DNA from: Gammaproteobacteria bacterium
GTDB lineage: Bacteria > Pseudomonadota > Gammaproteobacteria > Ga0077554 > Ga007554
Direction of reading: 5' to 3'
DNA length: 50,875 bases
Assembly: GCA_040183005.1 (NCBI GenBank)
Contig: JAMPIW010000009.1
Location: 1 to 50,875 of the forward strand
The notes beneath the pieces were generated by a model. That model searched no databases. It was not told the origin of the DNA and saw only the letters and a list, made by a program, of their open reading frames with translations. This document shows, piece after piece, positions 1 through 7,898 of this stretch; position 1 is the first letter of the stretch, and each line of letters starts with the position of its first letter. Made by a program: the position numbers and the translations under genes.

Positions 1-926
1 TGCAGCACATGCAAAAGGCGCTCACGCAGATGAACATCCAACTGGCCAATGTCATCTCCGACGTGGTTGGCGAGACGGGGCAGAAAATTCTGCGCGCCAT
101 CGTGGCTGGAGAACGTGACGGGCGGGTGCTGGCCGCGATGAAGAATGTGCGCATCCATGCCAGTGCCGAGGACATCGCCAAGAGCCTGCAGGGCAACTGG
201 CGAGCTGAGCATCTGTTTGCACTCAAGCAGGCGCTGGCCTTGTTCGACTTCTATGGCGCGCAACTGACCGAGTGCGACCGGGAGATTGAGCAGCAACTGC
301 AAAGCCTGCAAGTTCACGACGGCGAGCCCGCCAAGGGCAAGAAGAGAGGCCGCGCGCGCAATGCCCCGAAGTTTGATCTGCGCACGCAGCTGTTCAAGAT
401 GTGCGGCGTAGACCTCACGCGCATCGACGGTATCGACGTCACCACAGCGCTGGTGGTGGCCTCAGAGGTGGGCACCGATATGTCACGGTTCCCCACGGAC
501 AAGCACTTCGCCTCGTGGATGGGGTTGTGCCCGGGCACCAGGATTACTGGCGGCAAGGTGCTCTCCGGCAAGACCAAGCGCTGCGCCAATCGCGCCGCCC
601 AGGCTCTGCGATTGGCTGCTGCCGCGTTACGCAGCAGCCAATCGGCGCTGGGCGCATACTTCCGTCGGATGTGCTCACGCATGGACAAACCCAAAGCAGT
701 GACAGCCACCGCTCACAAGCTGGCTCGGTTGATCTACGCAATGCTGACCAAGGGCGAGGAGTACACCGACCAGGGGCAGCACTACTACGAGGAGCGGTAC
801 CGCGAACGCGTGCTACATCAGTTGAACAAGCGCGCCGAAAAGCTCGGTATGAAACTCGTCGCCACTGAGCAGCCTGCCTAAAACACTCATGCTAAATCAA
901 TCACTTGGTAGGTGTTTCTTAAGAGG
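1..926 (+). mobile_element. IS110-family insertion sequence, copy 1 (left end outside window)
   Basis: This is the right-hand part of an element whose complete copy lies at 11284-12954; position 1 here aligns with 12030 there. The two copies match through the shared terminal sequence ending in cttaagag, then diverge into different flanks. I saw one base difference in the transposase (t at 273, c at 12302; Cys versus Arg). The right flank is the 3' end of the brnA cassette gene. Comparison with copy 2 implies insertion in an attC core, in the R'' half-site next to the gene. Confidence 0.88.
9..881 (+). CDS. IS110-family transposase, C-terminal part
   Basis: The transposase of IS110 elements is a DEDD recombinase that inserts circular intermediates at specific short targets. 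Only the C-terminal ~290 residues are in the window; the reading frame enters from outside, so the Met at 9 is internal. The Transposase_20 part is visible (GIDVTTALVVASEVG, then FASWMGLCPG and the Arg/Lys-rich stretch GKTKRCANRAAQ). It is nearly identical to the full-length 473-residue protein at 11489-12910. The N-terminal DEDD catalytic half is missing only because the window starts here. Confidence 0.9.
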   Translation: MQKALTQMNIQLANVISDVVGETGQKILRAIVAGERDGRVLAAMKNVRIHASAEDIAKSLQGNWRAEHLFALKQALALFDFYGAQLTECDREIEQQLQSLQVHDGEPAKGKKRGRARNAPKFDLRTQLFKMCGVDLTRIDGIDVTTALVVASEVGTDMSRFPTDKHFASWMGLCPGTRITGGKVLSGKTKRCANRAAQALRLAAAALRSSQSALGAYFRRMCSRMDKPKAVTATAHKLARLIYAMLTKGEEYTDQGQHYYEERYRERVLHQLNKRAEKLGMKLVATEQPA

Positions 927-1146
927 GTGTTGTGCGCCAAGAAATATCAATTTTCCGGTGATGCGCTATACAGTCACGGAGGTATAAATTTATGAGGCTT
1001 TGATAGGGAACCCCAGCTTCTTCAGCCATTTTCTTAAAGTAACCAATGACATCTTCGCTTAACCGCATAGTTACGGACTTTTTTAATTTTGTGGCATATG
1101 GATTCTTTCGAGATTTCATTTTTGAAAGGTCGTATTCAGTTTTCAT
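919..1146 (-). CDS. brnA: BrnA-type antitoxin, 3' end altered by IS insertion
   Basis: BrnA-like proteins are CopG/ribbon-helix-helix antitoxins that bind BrnT and repress their own operon. The 75-residue product has a basic N-terminus and a segment VTMRLSEDVIGYFKKMAE (about residues 25-42), the usual strand-helix of the fold. Its start overlaps the end of brnT by 4 bases, the usual toxin-first order. The last codon and stop (TCT TAA) lie in the end of IS110 copy 1. Replacing the IS with an attC core gives ACA ACA CCC TAA C, so the original protein probably ended at TTP with its stop inside attC. Function is probably retained. Confidence 0.8.
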   Translation of the reverse strand: MKTEYDLSKMKSRKNPYATKLKKSVTMRLSEDVIGYFKKMAEEAGVPYQSLINLYLRDCIAHHRKIDISWRTTPS

Positions 1147-1430
1147 AGCTTTGCTCCTGGGTAGTATTTGCCCTCTTTTTTCGTGGCCTTTCTTGCAGAG
1201 ATGATGCGAATAACGTTTCCGTTTTCTCGCTCACAGTGGCACACAATTAGAAGGCGAGCCTCGTCACTGAAACCAAGCATAAGGAAACGATCTTCAGATC
1301 CAGAGCTTTCGTCATCGAAGAACTGCGCCGCGAACTCATCATAGAAGACGGAGCGAGCCTCTTCAAAAGAAACGCCATGCTTCTTCTGGTTTGAGGCGGC
1401 CTTGGCTTGATCCCACTCGAACGTTATCAT
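1143..1430 (-). CDS. brnT: BrnT-type ribonuclease toxin
   Basis: BrnT is a RelE-fold RNase toxin of type II toxin-antitoxin modules. The 95-residue protein shows the family signature: FEWDQAKAASNQKKHGVSFE at the N-terminus, an FYDE stretch, DRFLMLGFSDEARLLIVCH in the middle, and the C-terminal VIRIISARKATKKE. The length is normal. It comes first in the operon and overlaps brnA. The pair forms one cassette, minus strand like all cassette genes here. Plain family match; activity is inferred. Confidence 0.9.
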   Translation of the reverse strand: MITFEWDQAKAASNQKKHGVSFEEARSVFYDEFAAQFFDDESSGSEDRFLMLGFSDEARLLIVCHCERENGNVIRIISARKATKKEGKYYPGAKL

Positions 1431-1468
1431 AAATACATTGTATGCACGATTTCGGGTAAGTCAAGAAC

Positions 1469-1538
1469 CCTAACGACCAAGTTGTGCGGCGCAAATGAAG
1501 CGCAGCGTAATTTGCGTCCGAACGAGCACCTTGTTAGG
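1469..1538 (-). other. attC site of the DUF4062-like cassette (short type)
   Basis: About 70 bp, bounded by complementary cores (plus strand ccctaac at the left, gttaggc at the right). The inner arms gttgtgcggcgcaaat and atttgcgtccgaac are imperfectly complementary. It is the only attC left of 7.7 kb and belongs to the interrupted cassette gene on its right. Confidence 0.75.
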
Positions 1539-1763
1539 CGCCGTCTCTTACCACACGCGATTCAGTCATTAGCTGTTCGCCTTTTGGTGTTAACGACCAG
1601 AATAAAGCCATTCCACCCTTTGTGGTTTGCGTATATACCGTCTTCACCAACCCATACGCTTTGAGCTGGATCGTGATGGTTTTGAACTCTTGGTCATTGA
1701 TGGATATTGAGCTGCCACTATCACTATAGTGGACCCCACAGTCAAGACAATAATGCATCGAGT

Positions 1764-2663
1764 TTAAGAGGGTAACCTTTCACATGCAGCAGAACGGCGC
1801 TGCCCCGTTATTGCTTCTATTTTTGAGTGAGTTTTTTCTGTCTCACTGAATTTGTCTACAATGCTTGCACCGCCTCCGCTCGCTGTACGGTAAACCTCAT
1901 CAGGCGTAATGTAGTTCAATGATTGGTGTATTCTTTCTGTGTTATAAAACACAAAATATTCCGTCAATCCCAGCAGTAATTCAGGCATCGTGGTGTAGCC
2001 TTTCAGATACACATCTTCGTGTTTGACGCTACGCCAGAGCCGCTCCACAAAGATGTTATCCAGTGCCCGCCCACGTCCGTCCATGCTGATGGCAATACCG
2101 CGCGCCTTGAGGACGCCCGTAAAAGCTTCACTGGTAAACTGGCAGCCCTGATCGGTGTTGAATATCTCGGGGATGCCATAGGCCAGTAGCGCCTGCCCCA
2201 AACAATCCACACAGAACACGCTGTCGAGCGTGTTCGATAATCGCCATGCCAGCACTTTGCGTGAGTACCAGTCGATCACTGCCACCAAGTACACAAACCC
2301 CCGCGTCAGGCGGATATACGTAATGTCAGTACTCCACACCTGGTTGGGTCGTGTCACCACCACGCCTCTGAGCAGATACGGATAAACCTTGTGCTGCGGG
2401 TGCGGTCGGCCGGTGTTCGGCCCCGGCGCCATGCCTGCCAGTCCCAATAGTCCCATCAACCGTTGCACCCGCTTGCGATTGATATTGTGACCTAAACCTC
2501 GCAGGTAATGCCGCATCTTGCGGCTGCCGTAAAACGGATGCCGTGTGTATTCGGCATCAATCGCCGATAACAACGCTAATTCCTGTTCGCCCGGTTTCGC
2601 GGCCATTTGCGGCGCGTAGACGGTGGAACGGGCAATACCCGCCAGTTCACATTGCCGGGTCAA
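1764..2663 (-). CDS. IS3-family transposase OrfB (DDE integrase domain)
   Basis: OrfB carries the catalytic rve-type DDE domain; in this family it is made mainly as an OrfAB fusion. The N-terminal HTH_21-like region ends in HPFYGSRKMRHYLRGLG. The catalytic residues are in WSTDITYI (D), FNTDQGCQF (D) and NIFVERLWRSVKHE (E). The frame overlaps OrfA in the -1 register, and an A-rich run (minus strand CTCAAAAAAAGT, near 2724-2733) is a good slippery site for a programmed -1 shift. The gene looks intact. Confidence 0.9.
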   Translation of the reverse strand: MTRQCELAGIARSTVYAPQMAAKPGEQELALLSAIDAEYTRHPFYGSRKMRHYLRGLGHNINRKRVQRLMGLLGLAGMAPGPNTGRPHPQHKVYPYLLRGVVVTRPNQVWSTDITYIRLTRGFVYLVAVIDWYSRKVLAWRLSNTLDSVFCVDCLGQALLAYGIPEIFNTDQGCQFTSEAFTGVLKARGIAISMDGRGRALDNIFVERLWRSVKHEDVYLKGYTTMPELLLGLTEYFVFYNTERIHQSLNYITPDEVYRTASGGGASIVDKFSETEKTHSKIEAITGQRRSAACERLPS

Positions 2664-2694
2664 CGTCAGTGGCTCGATGGCGCTGATCCATTGC

Positions 2695-2997
2695 TTACGC
2701 GCCGCTACTGGCTGATCCCGGACTTTTTTTGAGCCAGTCCAGCTCCATCTTCAACCGCCCGATCTCAGAGTAGAGTCGCTCAGGACTCGCCGAGGGGTCG
2801 GCAGGCTTCGGGCCGCGCTTGGCATCAAACAGGCTGGATGCCTGCTCCAGGAGATCTTTCTTCCATACCCCAACCTGGGTCGGATGAACCCCAAACTCCT
2901 GACCAATTTCGTTCGCTGTCTTGACCCCTCGGATCGCTTCAAGTGCAACCTTGGCCTTCAACTCACCACTAAAATTCTTCCGCTTCGTTTCACTCAT
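2695..2997 (-). CDS. IS3-family OrfA (helix-turn-helix protein)
   Basis: OrfA of IS3 elements binds the IS ends through an HTH_Tnp_1 domain. The ~100-residue product starts MSETKRKNFSGELKAKVALE and has the helix-turn-helix segment TANEIGQEFGVHPTQVGVWK (about residues 27-46). A leucine-rich C-terminal part ends at the frameshift window. The start at 2997 is preceded by AAAAAGGAGCAGGTC, a clear ribosome binding site; the longer in-frame Met at 3027 is less likely. Confidence 0.88.
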   Translation of the reverse strand: MSETKRKNFSGELKAKVALEAIRGVKTANEIGQEFGVHPTQVGVWKKDLLEQASSLFDAKRGPKPADPSASPERLYSEIGRLKMELDWLKKSPGSASSGA

Positions 2998-3072
2998 GAC
3001 CTGCTCCTTTTTACAGCAGGCTACCATCTTAATTTACTGTCCGAAAACTGGGGTCCACTATAGGCTGGACGC

Positions 3073-3240
3073 TTACTTTCCATCAAAATTCAAATCCGCA
3101 AGAAGGGCGTAGGGTTCACTTGGCCCTTGAAATTGACATTCAACTTTCACCCAACTCCCGGAAAGTTTAATGGCATGCGTTTTATCGCCTTCTGATGAAT
3201 AGTAAACGCGAAGCTTGAGTGATTTCAGTATTTCGCTCAT
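3073..3240 (-). CDS. Small protein of unknown function, possibly 5'-truncated
   Basis: A 55-residue frame (MSEILKSLKLRVYYS... ending LADLNFDGK) with no family I recognise. Two Trp/Gly-rich strands, SGSWVKVECQF, suggest a small beta-rich fold. The frame stays open upstream into the end of the ISL3-family element, and no clear ribosome binding site precedes the Met at 3240, so the true start may have been lost. Its stop overlaps the ATG of the IS3-split gene, suggesting coupling or a once-fused gene. Confidence 0.45.
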   Translation of the reverse strand: MSEILKSLKLRVYYSSEGDKTHAIKLSGSWVKVECQFQGPSEPYALLADLNFDGK

Positions 3241-3270
3241 TGCCAACCCAGGCTGAAGGCTGCGAAATTT

Positions 3271-4650
3271 GGGTCTTCGTGAAATCGAGTGGGTGAAATT
3301 TAACATGAAAACCTCCGCAAGCCTTGTGGCATCAGGCAAAATGCATCCTGCACCTGTTGCAGAAAATGGGAGGTTTTTTCAATGGCTATTTCACGCAAAC
3401 CCAAACGCATTCTCGACGCATATCGATTCCCCTGTTTTCGCCCGCTGGAAAAGATACGCGGCATCTTTGGCGACTCCAAAGCACGGATCATCACGCTCGT
3501 TCGGCGCTCAAAAAAACGGCCTGCAACAGTTGCGGCAGAACGCGCTCTGGTTGGTACGACAAGAGGCTTCGACGAGTTCGCGACCTCTCCTGTGGCGACA
3601 CACGTATCTATCTGGAAATCGAAATTCGACGGGTGCTTTGTCGGCACTGCGGGAAAGTGAAACGCGAACGACTCGACTTTCTCGCCGACAACCCACTCTA
3701 TACAAAGCGATTTTCTTGGTATGTAGGCAGACGGTGTCGCGCCAGCACGGTGTCGGACATTGCCCGCGAATTGCTTCTGGACTGGCACACCGTCAAGGAA
3801 CTGGACAAGCAATACATGACCGCGCAACTGGAACGCGCCGGAACGCCAGCACCCAAGGCCATTGGCATCGACGAAATATCGATTCGCAAAGGACATACCT
3901 ATCGCATTGTAGTCAGCGACTTGATCCGTGGTCGTCCCATCTGGTTTGGCGGTGCCGACCGTTCGGAGGACAGCATGCGACAGTTCTATGACTGGCTAGG
4001 GAGAGAAGAAATCCAAAGGCATTTGTCTTGCAGTGATGGATATGTGGAAGCCCTTTCGTAACGTAACCAACGAACGCGCCCCGCAGGCGGCCATCCTGTT
4101 CGACAAATTCCACATCATGAGCCATCTCGGCGATGCTCTGGATAAAGTCAGAAAGATGGAATATGCACGTCTTCAGGGCAAGGATAGGCGCTACATTAAG
4201 GGGCAGAAATACGTACTGCTTTCCAATCACGAAAATCTGACACTGGACGGCAGACGTTCTTTGAAGGCTTTGCTGGCAGCGAACAAACGGCTGAACACGG
4301 CGTACCTGCTGAAAGAGTCGTTTGGCCAGTTGTGGGATTACAGGAGCGAAGCATGGGCGCGGTGTTTCTTCGAGAATTGGAAAACCAGCCTGAAGTGGCA
4401 GCGCCTGAAACCTTACGAGAAATTTGCCGAGATGGTTGAGCGCCATTGGGATGGGATCGCAGCCTATTGCAAGCCAGAGAATAAAGTTTCACTCGGCTTT
4501 GTTGAGGGGCTCAACAATAAGATATGCGTCATCCAACGCCGTGCATATGGTCTGCGCGATGAAGAATATCTGCGACTAAAAATACTCACGTCTATGCTCC
4601 CGAGGCTCTAAAAAACATGAAATTTACCCACACGATCACGCGAAGAGCCA
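3271..4650 (+). mobile_element. ISL3-family insertion sequence (defective)
   Basis: About 1.38 kb. The ends are imperfect inverted repeats: left GGGTCTTCGTGAAATCGAGT, right (reverse complement) GGCTCTTCGCGTGATCGTGT, continuing into gggtgaaattt / gggtaaattt. GGCTCTTCG ends are typical of ISL3. No matching 8-bp duplication is visible (cgaaattt left, aataaagg right), so one side was probably deleted or rearranged after insertion. The transposase frame is broken twice. The right end truncates the ankyrin-repeat gene. Confidence 0.85.
3382..4611 (+). pseudogene. ISL3-family transposase with two frameshifts
   Basis: Joined across frames the product is a DDE_Tnp_ISL3 transposase. It starts MAISRKPKR at 3382, changes frame in a run of seven A near 3510-3516, then shows a zinc-binding segment (ACNSCG ... 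VLCRHCGK) and AIGIDEISIRKGHTY with the first catalytic Asp. It shifts again near 4007-4015 and continues as MDMWKPFRNV, FDKFHIM and the C-terminal GFVEGLNNKICVIQRRAYG, which carries the catalytic Glu. Both shifts are single-base indels relative to the family. The A7 run could in principle be a slippery site; the second shift has no such motif, so I call it inactive. Confidence 0.8.
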
Positions 4651-5544
4651 ATAAAGGGTTGAGACGCCGTACTTGCTAACGGCATTTACGTCAGCCCCGT
4701 AATTGAGAAGTAATTTTACAATTTCAACATCGCCCCGTGCTATTGCCTTGTGAAAAGGGGTTTCTCCATCACGAGTAGTTTTCGCGTTGACGTTCGCTCC
4801 ACCCTTTATAAGAATTTCAACTACTGTTTTTCTTGTGTCATTTTTTCCGTATGATACGGCACCATGTAGCGGAGTATAACCTTCGTTATTGCCAGCATTT
4901 ACATCTGCCTTATTAGCAAGTAATAGCTCGATAATTTTTATTGCACCTTGAGAAGCGGCTTGATGGAGGGCTGTACCTCCGTGCATATTTTTGGCGTTGG
5001 GCTTGGCGCCATGACTCAATAGGGCTGCCGCAGTGGAGAGGCCGTAATCGCTTCCTGCCGCCGAATAGAGCGCTGTGAATCCTGCACGATCAGCAGCATT
5101 TGGGTCAGCTCCTCGCGCAAGAAAATAATTCATCACTTTGATATTGCCTCGCCCCGCAGCCGTCATTGGCGGATACCATCCCGTTGGCGATGGTGCGTTT
5201 ACCTTCGCTCCATTTTCCACCAAAAGTTGTGCTATCTCTACGAAATCACCATTCACGCCGGCAGAACTTAAGGGCGAAGAGCTTCCCCCTTCAACATCTG
5301 CGCCACGAGCTATTAGCAGTTTAGCGACAGGGAGGTTGTTCGACTCGGCGGCATAATTCAGAGGCGTCTTGTACGACCTGCCTTCACCTGTTTTTTTGTT
5401 TACGTCGGCTCCATGCGAGATCAAGACATCTGCAAATTCCACTAAGTCAACTTGTTTGCCAAATCCATTTACACCACTTGCCGCCCAATGCAGCGGTGTT
5501 TCTCCATAATTAGTAGGTGCATCGTAACTACTCACTCCCTTCAC
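4636..5544 (-). pseudogene. Ankyrin-repeat protein gene, cut at both ends by IS elements
   Basis: The frame encodes about eight ankyrin repeats in tandem (recognisable by TPLHWAA, ARGADVE, TALYSAAGS, TALHQAASQG, TPLHGAVSYG and LLNYGADVNA). Such repeats are protein-binding scaffolds. The last residues (WLFA) and stop come from the ISL3 end. The first residues (MKGVSSY) come from the IS66 terminal repeat, with a GTG that is not a natural start. The authentic gene is therefore about 4651-5525. No signal peptide or attC remains, so cassette origin cannot be shown. Confidence 0.75.
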
Positions 5545-7235
5545 ACGAAAAATAACTTAAAAATCTCTTGACAGGTTTTTTCTATCGAAAAAACCACTTC
5601 CTTATCTCGGTGTAAAATCTATTCTCTATTGCCGCTGGCAGGGGCTTTGATCTCTTCAATGAGCCGCCTTGCCATTTCAAGTCGAAAAAACCATTTCAGC
5701 CTGATCTGACCGTTATCAGGGGGTCGAAAAATGCCATGTTATCCTTTGGCTATTCCAAACGTATAGCCCCCCATTATTAATGGCAAGCCTAGACAAAACC
5801 TCGGTCAGAAACGAAGTCAGCCGGTTGAAAGCGGATTTTGAGCAGCTCAGTTGCGACGGTAAAGTGCCTCGCGAAACTCAGGTGCTTATGAATAGCATGT
5901 TCATGATGATGGAGCTGATGCTCTCCATTTTTCTGGAAAGAATAACCAAGAAAGACAGCCGCAACTCCAGCAAGCCCTCCTCCCAAACGGAAAAGGACGA
6001 CTCCTCGTTGAGTCATCCGGGGAGCCAGGGTAAGGGGAAAAACGAAAACGGCGCCCTGCTGAAAAACACGCGCGTCAAAGAGAGTGTGACTCTTTCTAGA
6101 GTCCGCCTCTGCGATGTATGTGGCGAAGATCTGGATAATACGCCCTGTAGTCACCATGAAAGACGGACGAAGATCGATATTGTTTTTGAGAAAGTCGTTG
6201 AGCATGTGGATGCCGAGGTCAAGCAGTGCCCGGTCTGCGATGCGACGGTCAAAGGGAAGTTCCCGGCGGATATGCACGGCCCGTTGCAATACGGCGATGG
6301 CTTAAAGGCCTTTGTCATCAATTTACTGGTGTCTCAGATGGTCGCGATCAATCGCGCGCAAACGCTGCTGACCTCCATGATCGGTGTTGTGATCTCTGAA
6401 GCCACTCTTCTGGCTTTTGTGCTGCGGCTTCATCGTGCCTTGGAGCGGTGGGAGCAGCACGCCACCGCACAGCTGCTGAAAGCACCCTCTATGCATGTGG
6501 ATGAGACCTCCTTGCGGGTGGATAAGCAAAACCACTGGATACACGTGTACTCCGCAGGGGAGATCACCCTCAAGTTTTTACATCGAAAACGGGGCACGGC
6601 AGCGATCACGTCGATCGATATTATTCCGCGCTACGATGGCGTCATCATTCATGACTGCTGGTCATCCTACTTGTCCTATGATCACTGCTCTCACGGCCTG
6701 TGCGGCTCGCATCTGCTGCGCGAATTGACGTTCATTGTTGACGCCAATGACTATGCCTGGGCGCGCCACATGAAACGCCTTTTACAGGAGAGCTGCGCCA
6801 CCGTCTCCAGAAGCACGGAAAAGAGATTGACCGATGAAGCGCTGGCGCGGTTGCAAAAGCGCTACCGCACGATTCTCACCCGTGGCGAAAAAGAGCTTCC
6901 ACCTATTCCCCAAAAGCCCAGCGGGAAACGCGGCAAACTCGCCAAGTCAGATGCACACAATCTGCTGGACCGATTGCAAAAACATGAGGCATCCGTCCTG
7001 CTGTTCGCCAAAAACCCTCATGTCGCCTTCACCAATAACCGGGCCGAGCGTGATTTGAGAATGTCCAAGGTGAAGCAAAAGGTCTCTGGCTGTTTCCGCT
7101 CAGAGATTTATGCTCAGGCTTATTGCCGAATATCAAGCTATCTGCAAACTATGGCCAACAAGGGACATAATCCTCTTATTGCGATTCAAATGGCTCTCGC
7201 GGGTGAGGTCAACATAATCGGGGGTGAGTAGTTAC
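5526..7235 (+). mobile_element. IS66-family insertion sequence, single-gene type
   Basis: The left end gtaactactcactccc pairs with the right end gggggtgagtagttac; GTAA ends are usual for IS66. It contains only a tnpC-like transposase, without tnpA or tnpB, as in the ISBst12 subgroup. No matching 8-bp target duplication was found. A 32-bp inverted repeat blurs the boundaries: it lies inside the left end at 5657-5688 and immediately outside the right end at 7236-7267. The element separates the ankyrin gene from the membrane-protein gene. The 235 bp before the transposase hold no other gene. Confidence 0.8.
5780..7231 (+). CDS. IS66-family transposase (TnpC-like)
   Basis: A 483-residue DDE transposase with family architecture. 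There is a helical leucine-rich N-terminus, a low-complexity linker rich in Ser, Lys and Gly, and a zinc-binding segment (RLCDVCGEDL ... CPVCDATVKG). The catalytic core has MHVDETSLRVDKQNHWIHVY (first D), IIHDCWSSYLSYDHC (second D) and NNRAERDLRMSKVKQKVSGC (E). The length fits. The frame is uninterrupted and the stop lies in the right terminal repeat, as is common for the family. Probably still functional. Confidence 0.9.
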   Translation: MASLDKTSVRNEVSRLKADFEQLSCDGKVPRETQVLMNSMFMMMELMLSIFLERITKKDSRNSSKPSSQTEKDDSSLSHPGSQGKGKNENGALLKNTRVKESVTLSRVRLCDVCGEDLDNTPCSHHERRTKIDIVFEKVVEHVDAEVKQCPVCDATVKGKFPADMHGPLQYGDGLKAFVINLLVSQMVAINRAQTLLTSMIGVVISEATLLAFVLRLHRALERWEQHATAQLLKAPSMHVDETSLRVDKQNHWIHVYSAGEITLKFLHRKRGTAAITSIDIIPRYDGVIIHDCWSSYLSYDHCSHGLCGSHLLRELTFIVDANDYAWARHMKRLLQESCATVSRSTEKRLTDEALARLQKRYRTILTRGEKELPPIPQKPSGKRGKLAKSDAHNLLDRLQKHEASVLLFAKNPHVAFTNNRAERDLRMSKVKQKVSGCFRSEIYAQAYCRISSYLQTMANKGHNPLIAIQMALAGEVNIIGGE

Positions 7236-7775
7236 TTTTCGACTTGAAATGGCAAGGCGGCTCATTGCCGAATCTGGCTTTGCCTTCAAAACGATTACAC
7301 GGAACCCAAGCAAGGCAATCAACACCAGCATGGCAGTAAAGCCGAAACCAATAAACAAGTTGATCCTGATTGGAGCAGACGCCGGATGTTCAAACTGGAT
7401 GTAGTAACCCAGATAACCAAGAAAGCTTGCACCAAGCCCAAACGCGGCGAGAAGGATGTCGGTAGCAAGCTTAGTGAGAACGGACGTTACGGCAAAACCA
7501 GCGGAAGACAAATTTCGGTTTTCAGGAAGTTTCAGCGAGATATTTTTCGAGAAGCAACCAACGATCCAGAAAATCAGGCCAAAGGAACCGAGGACATTCC
7601 AATATTCGCCTTTGTTACCTCCACGCACCGCATCGGAAACGTATTGCCCACCGTTTTCATTTGCGAGAGATGCCAAATAGTAAAATAGAAAAGCAATTCC
7701 AGCCCAAAGCACCAGACGATAAAGTAGGTCGCCGACCGGATGTTTCTCCAACAGCTTAGCAAAGTCGAATGTCAT
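7209..7775 (-). pseudogene. Membrane protein of unknown function, 3' end replaced by IS66
   Basis: Starts MTFDFAKLLEKHPVGD. Four hydrophobic segments are visible (LVLWAGIAFLFYYLA, VLGSFGLIFWIVGCF, ILLAAFGLGASFLGYLGY, INLFIGFGFTAMLVLIALLG), so it is an inner-membrane protein. I do not recognise the family. The final residues VTTHPRLC derive from the IS66 end and the natural C-terminus and attC are gone. The residues just before them (SAMSRLAISSRK) lie in the 32-bp inverted repeat, so they too may not be original. It is the cassette next to C40 in the same orientation. Confidence 0.6.
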
Positions 7776-7778
7776 GAT

Positions 7779-7898
7779 GGCTAACGTTAAATTAAGGGGC
7801 ACGCCAACGATGAAGTCGGAACAACGCCCCTGCGTTGATGCAACCCATGACATAAAAATGCCTCGCCAAGGCGTGTCCCCTTGAATGCAATGTTAGAA
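7779..7898 (-). other. attC of cassette C40 (long type)
   Basis: 120 bp; outer cores ggctaac and gttagaa on the plus strand, inner arms aaggggcacgcc and ggcgtgtcccctt. First surviving attC to the right of the IS-rich zone. Confidence 0.9.

Larger units (their letters stand above)
1729..3058 (-). mobile_element. IS3-family insertion sequence
   Basis: About 1.33 kb with inverted ends: left GTGGACCCCACAGTCAAGAC, right (reverse complement) GTGGACCCCAGTTTTCGGAC. The sequence TATA flanks both ends (1725-1728 and 3059-3062) and fits a target duplication, though the palindromic context leaves the edges uncertain by a base or two. It encodes OrfA and OrfB in overlapping frames. It has inserted into a cassette gene that becomes open again on exact removal, so the insertion looks recent. 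Confidence 0.88.
1534..3083 (-). pseudogene. DUF4062-type C-terminal-domain gene split by the IS3 element
   Basis: The 3' part is at 1534-1728 and the 5' end (ATG at 3083) at 3059-3083; the IS3-family element sits between. Removing the IS with one TATA target copy restores an open frame of about 71 codons across the junction (MESKRPA followed by YSDSGSSISINDQEF). The C-terminal part, with ITIQLKAYGLV and ALFWSLTPKGEQLM, resembles the winged-helix-like tail seen at the end of DUF4062 proteins. The stop lies in the attC core. The ATG overlaps the end of the small upstream frame at 3073-3240, so the two may once have been one gene or a coupled pair. Confidence 0.65.

Noticed and set aside
314-709. 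Long minus-strand frame opposite the IS110 transposase (also 12343-12738)
   Set aside because: Antisense shadow in a GC-rich coding region; identical in both copies because the transposase is identical.
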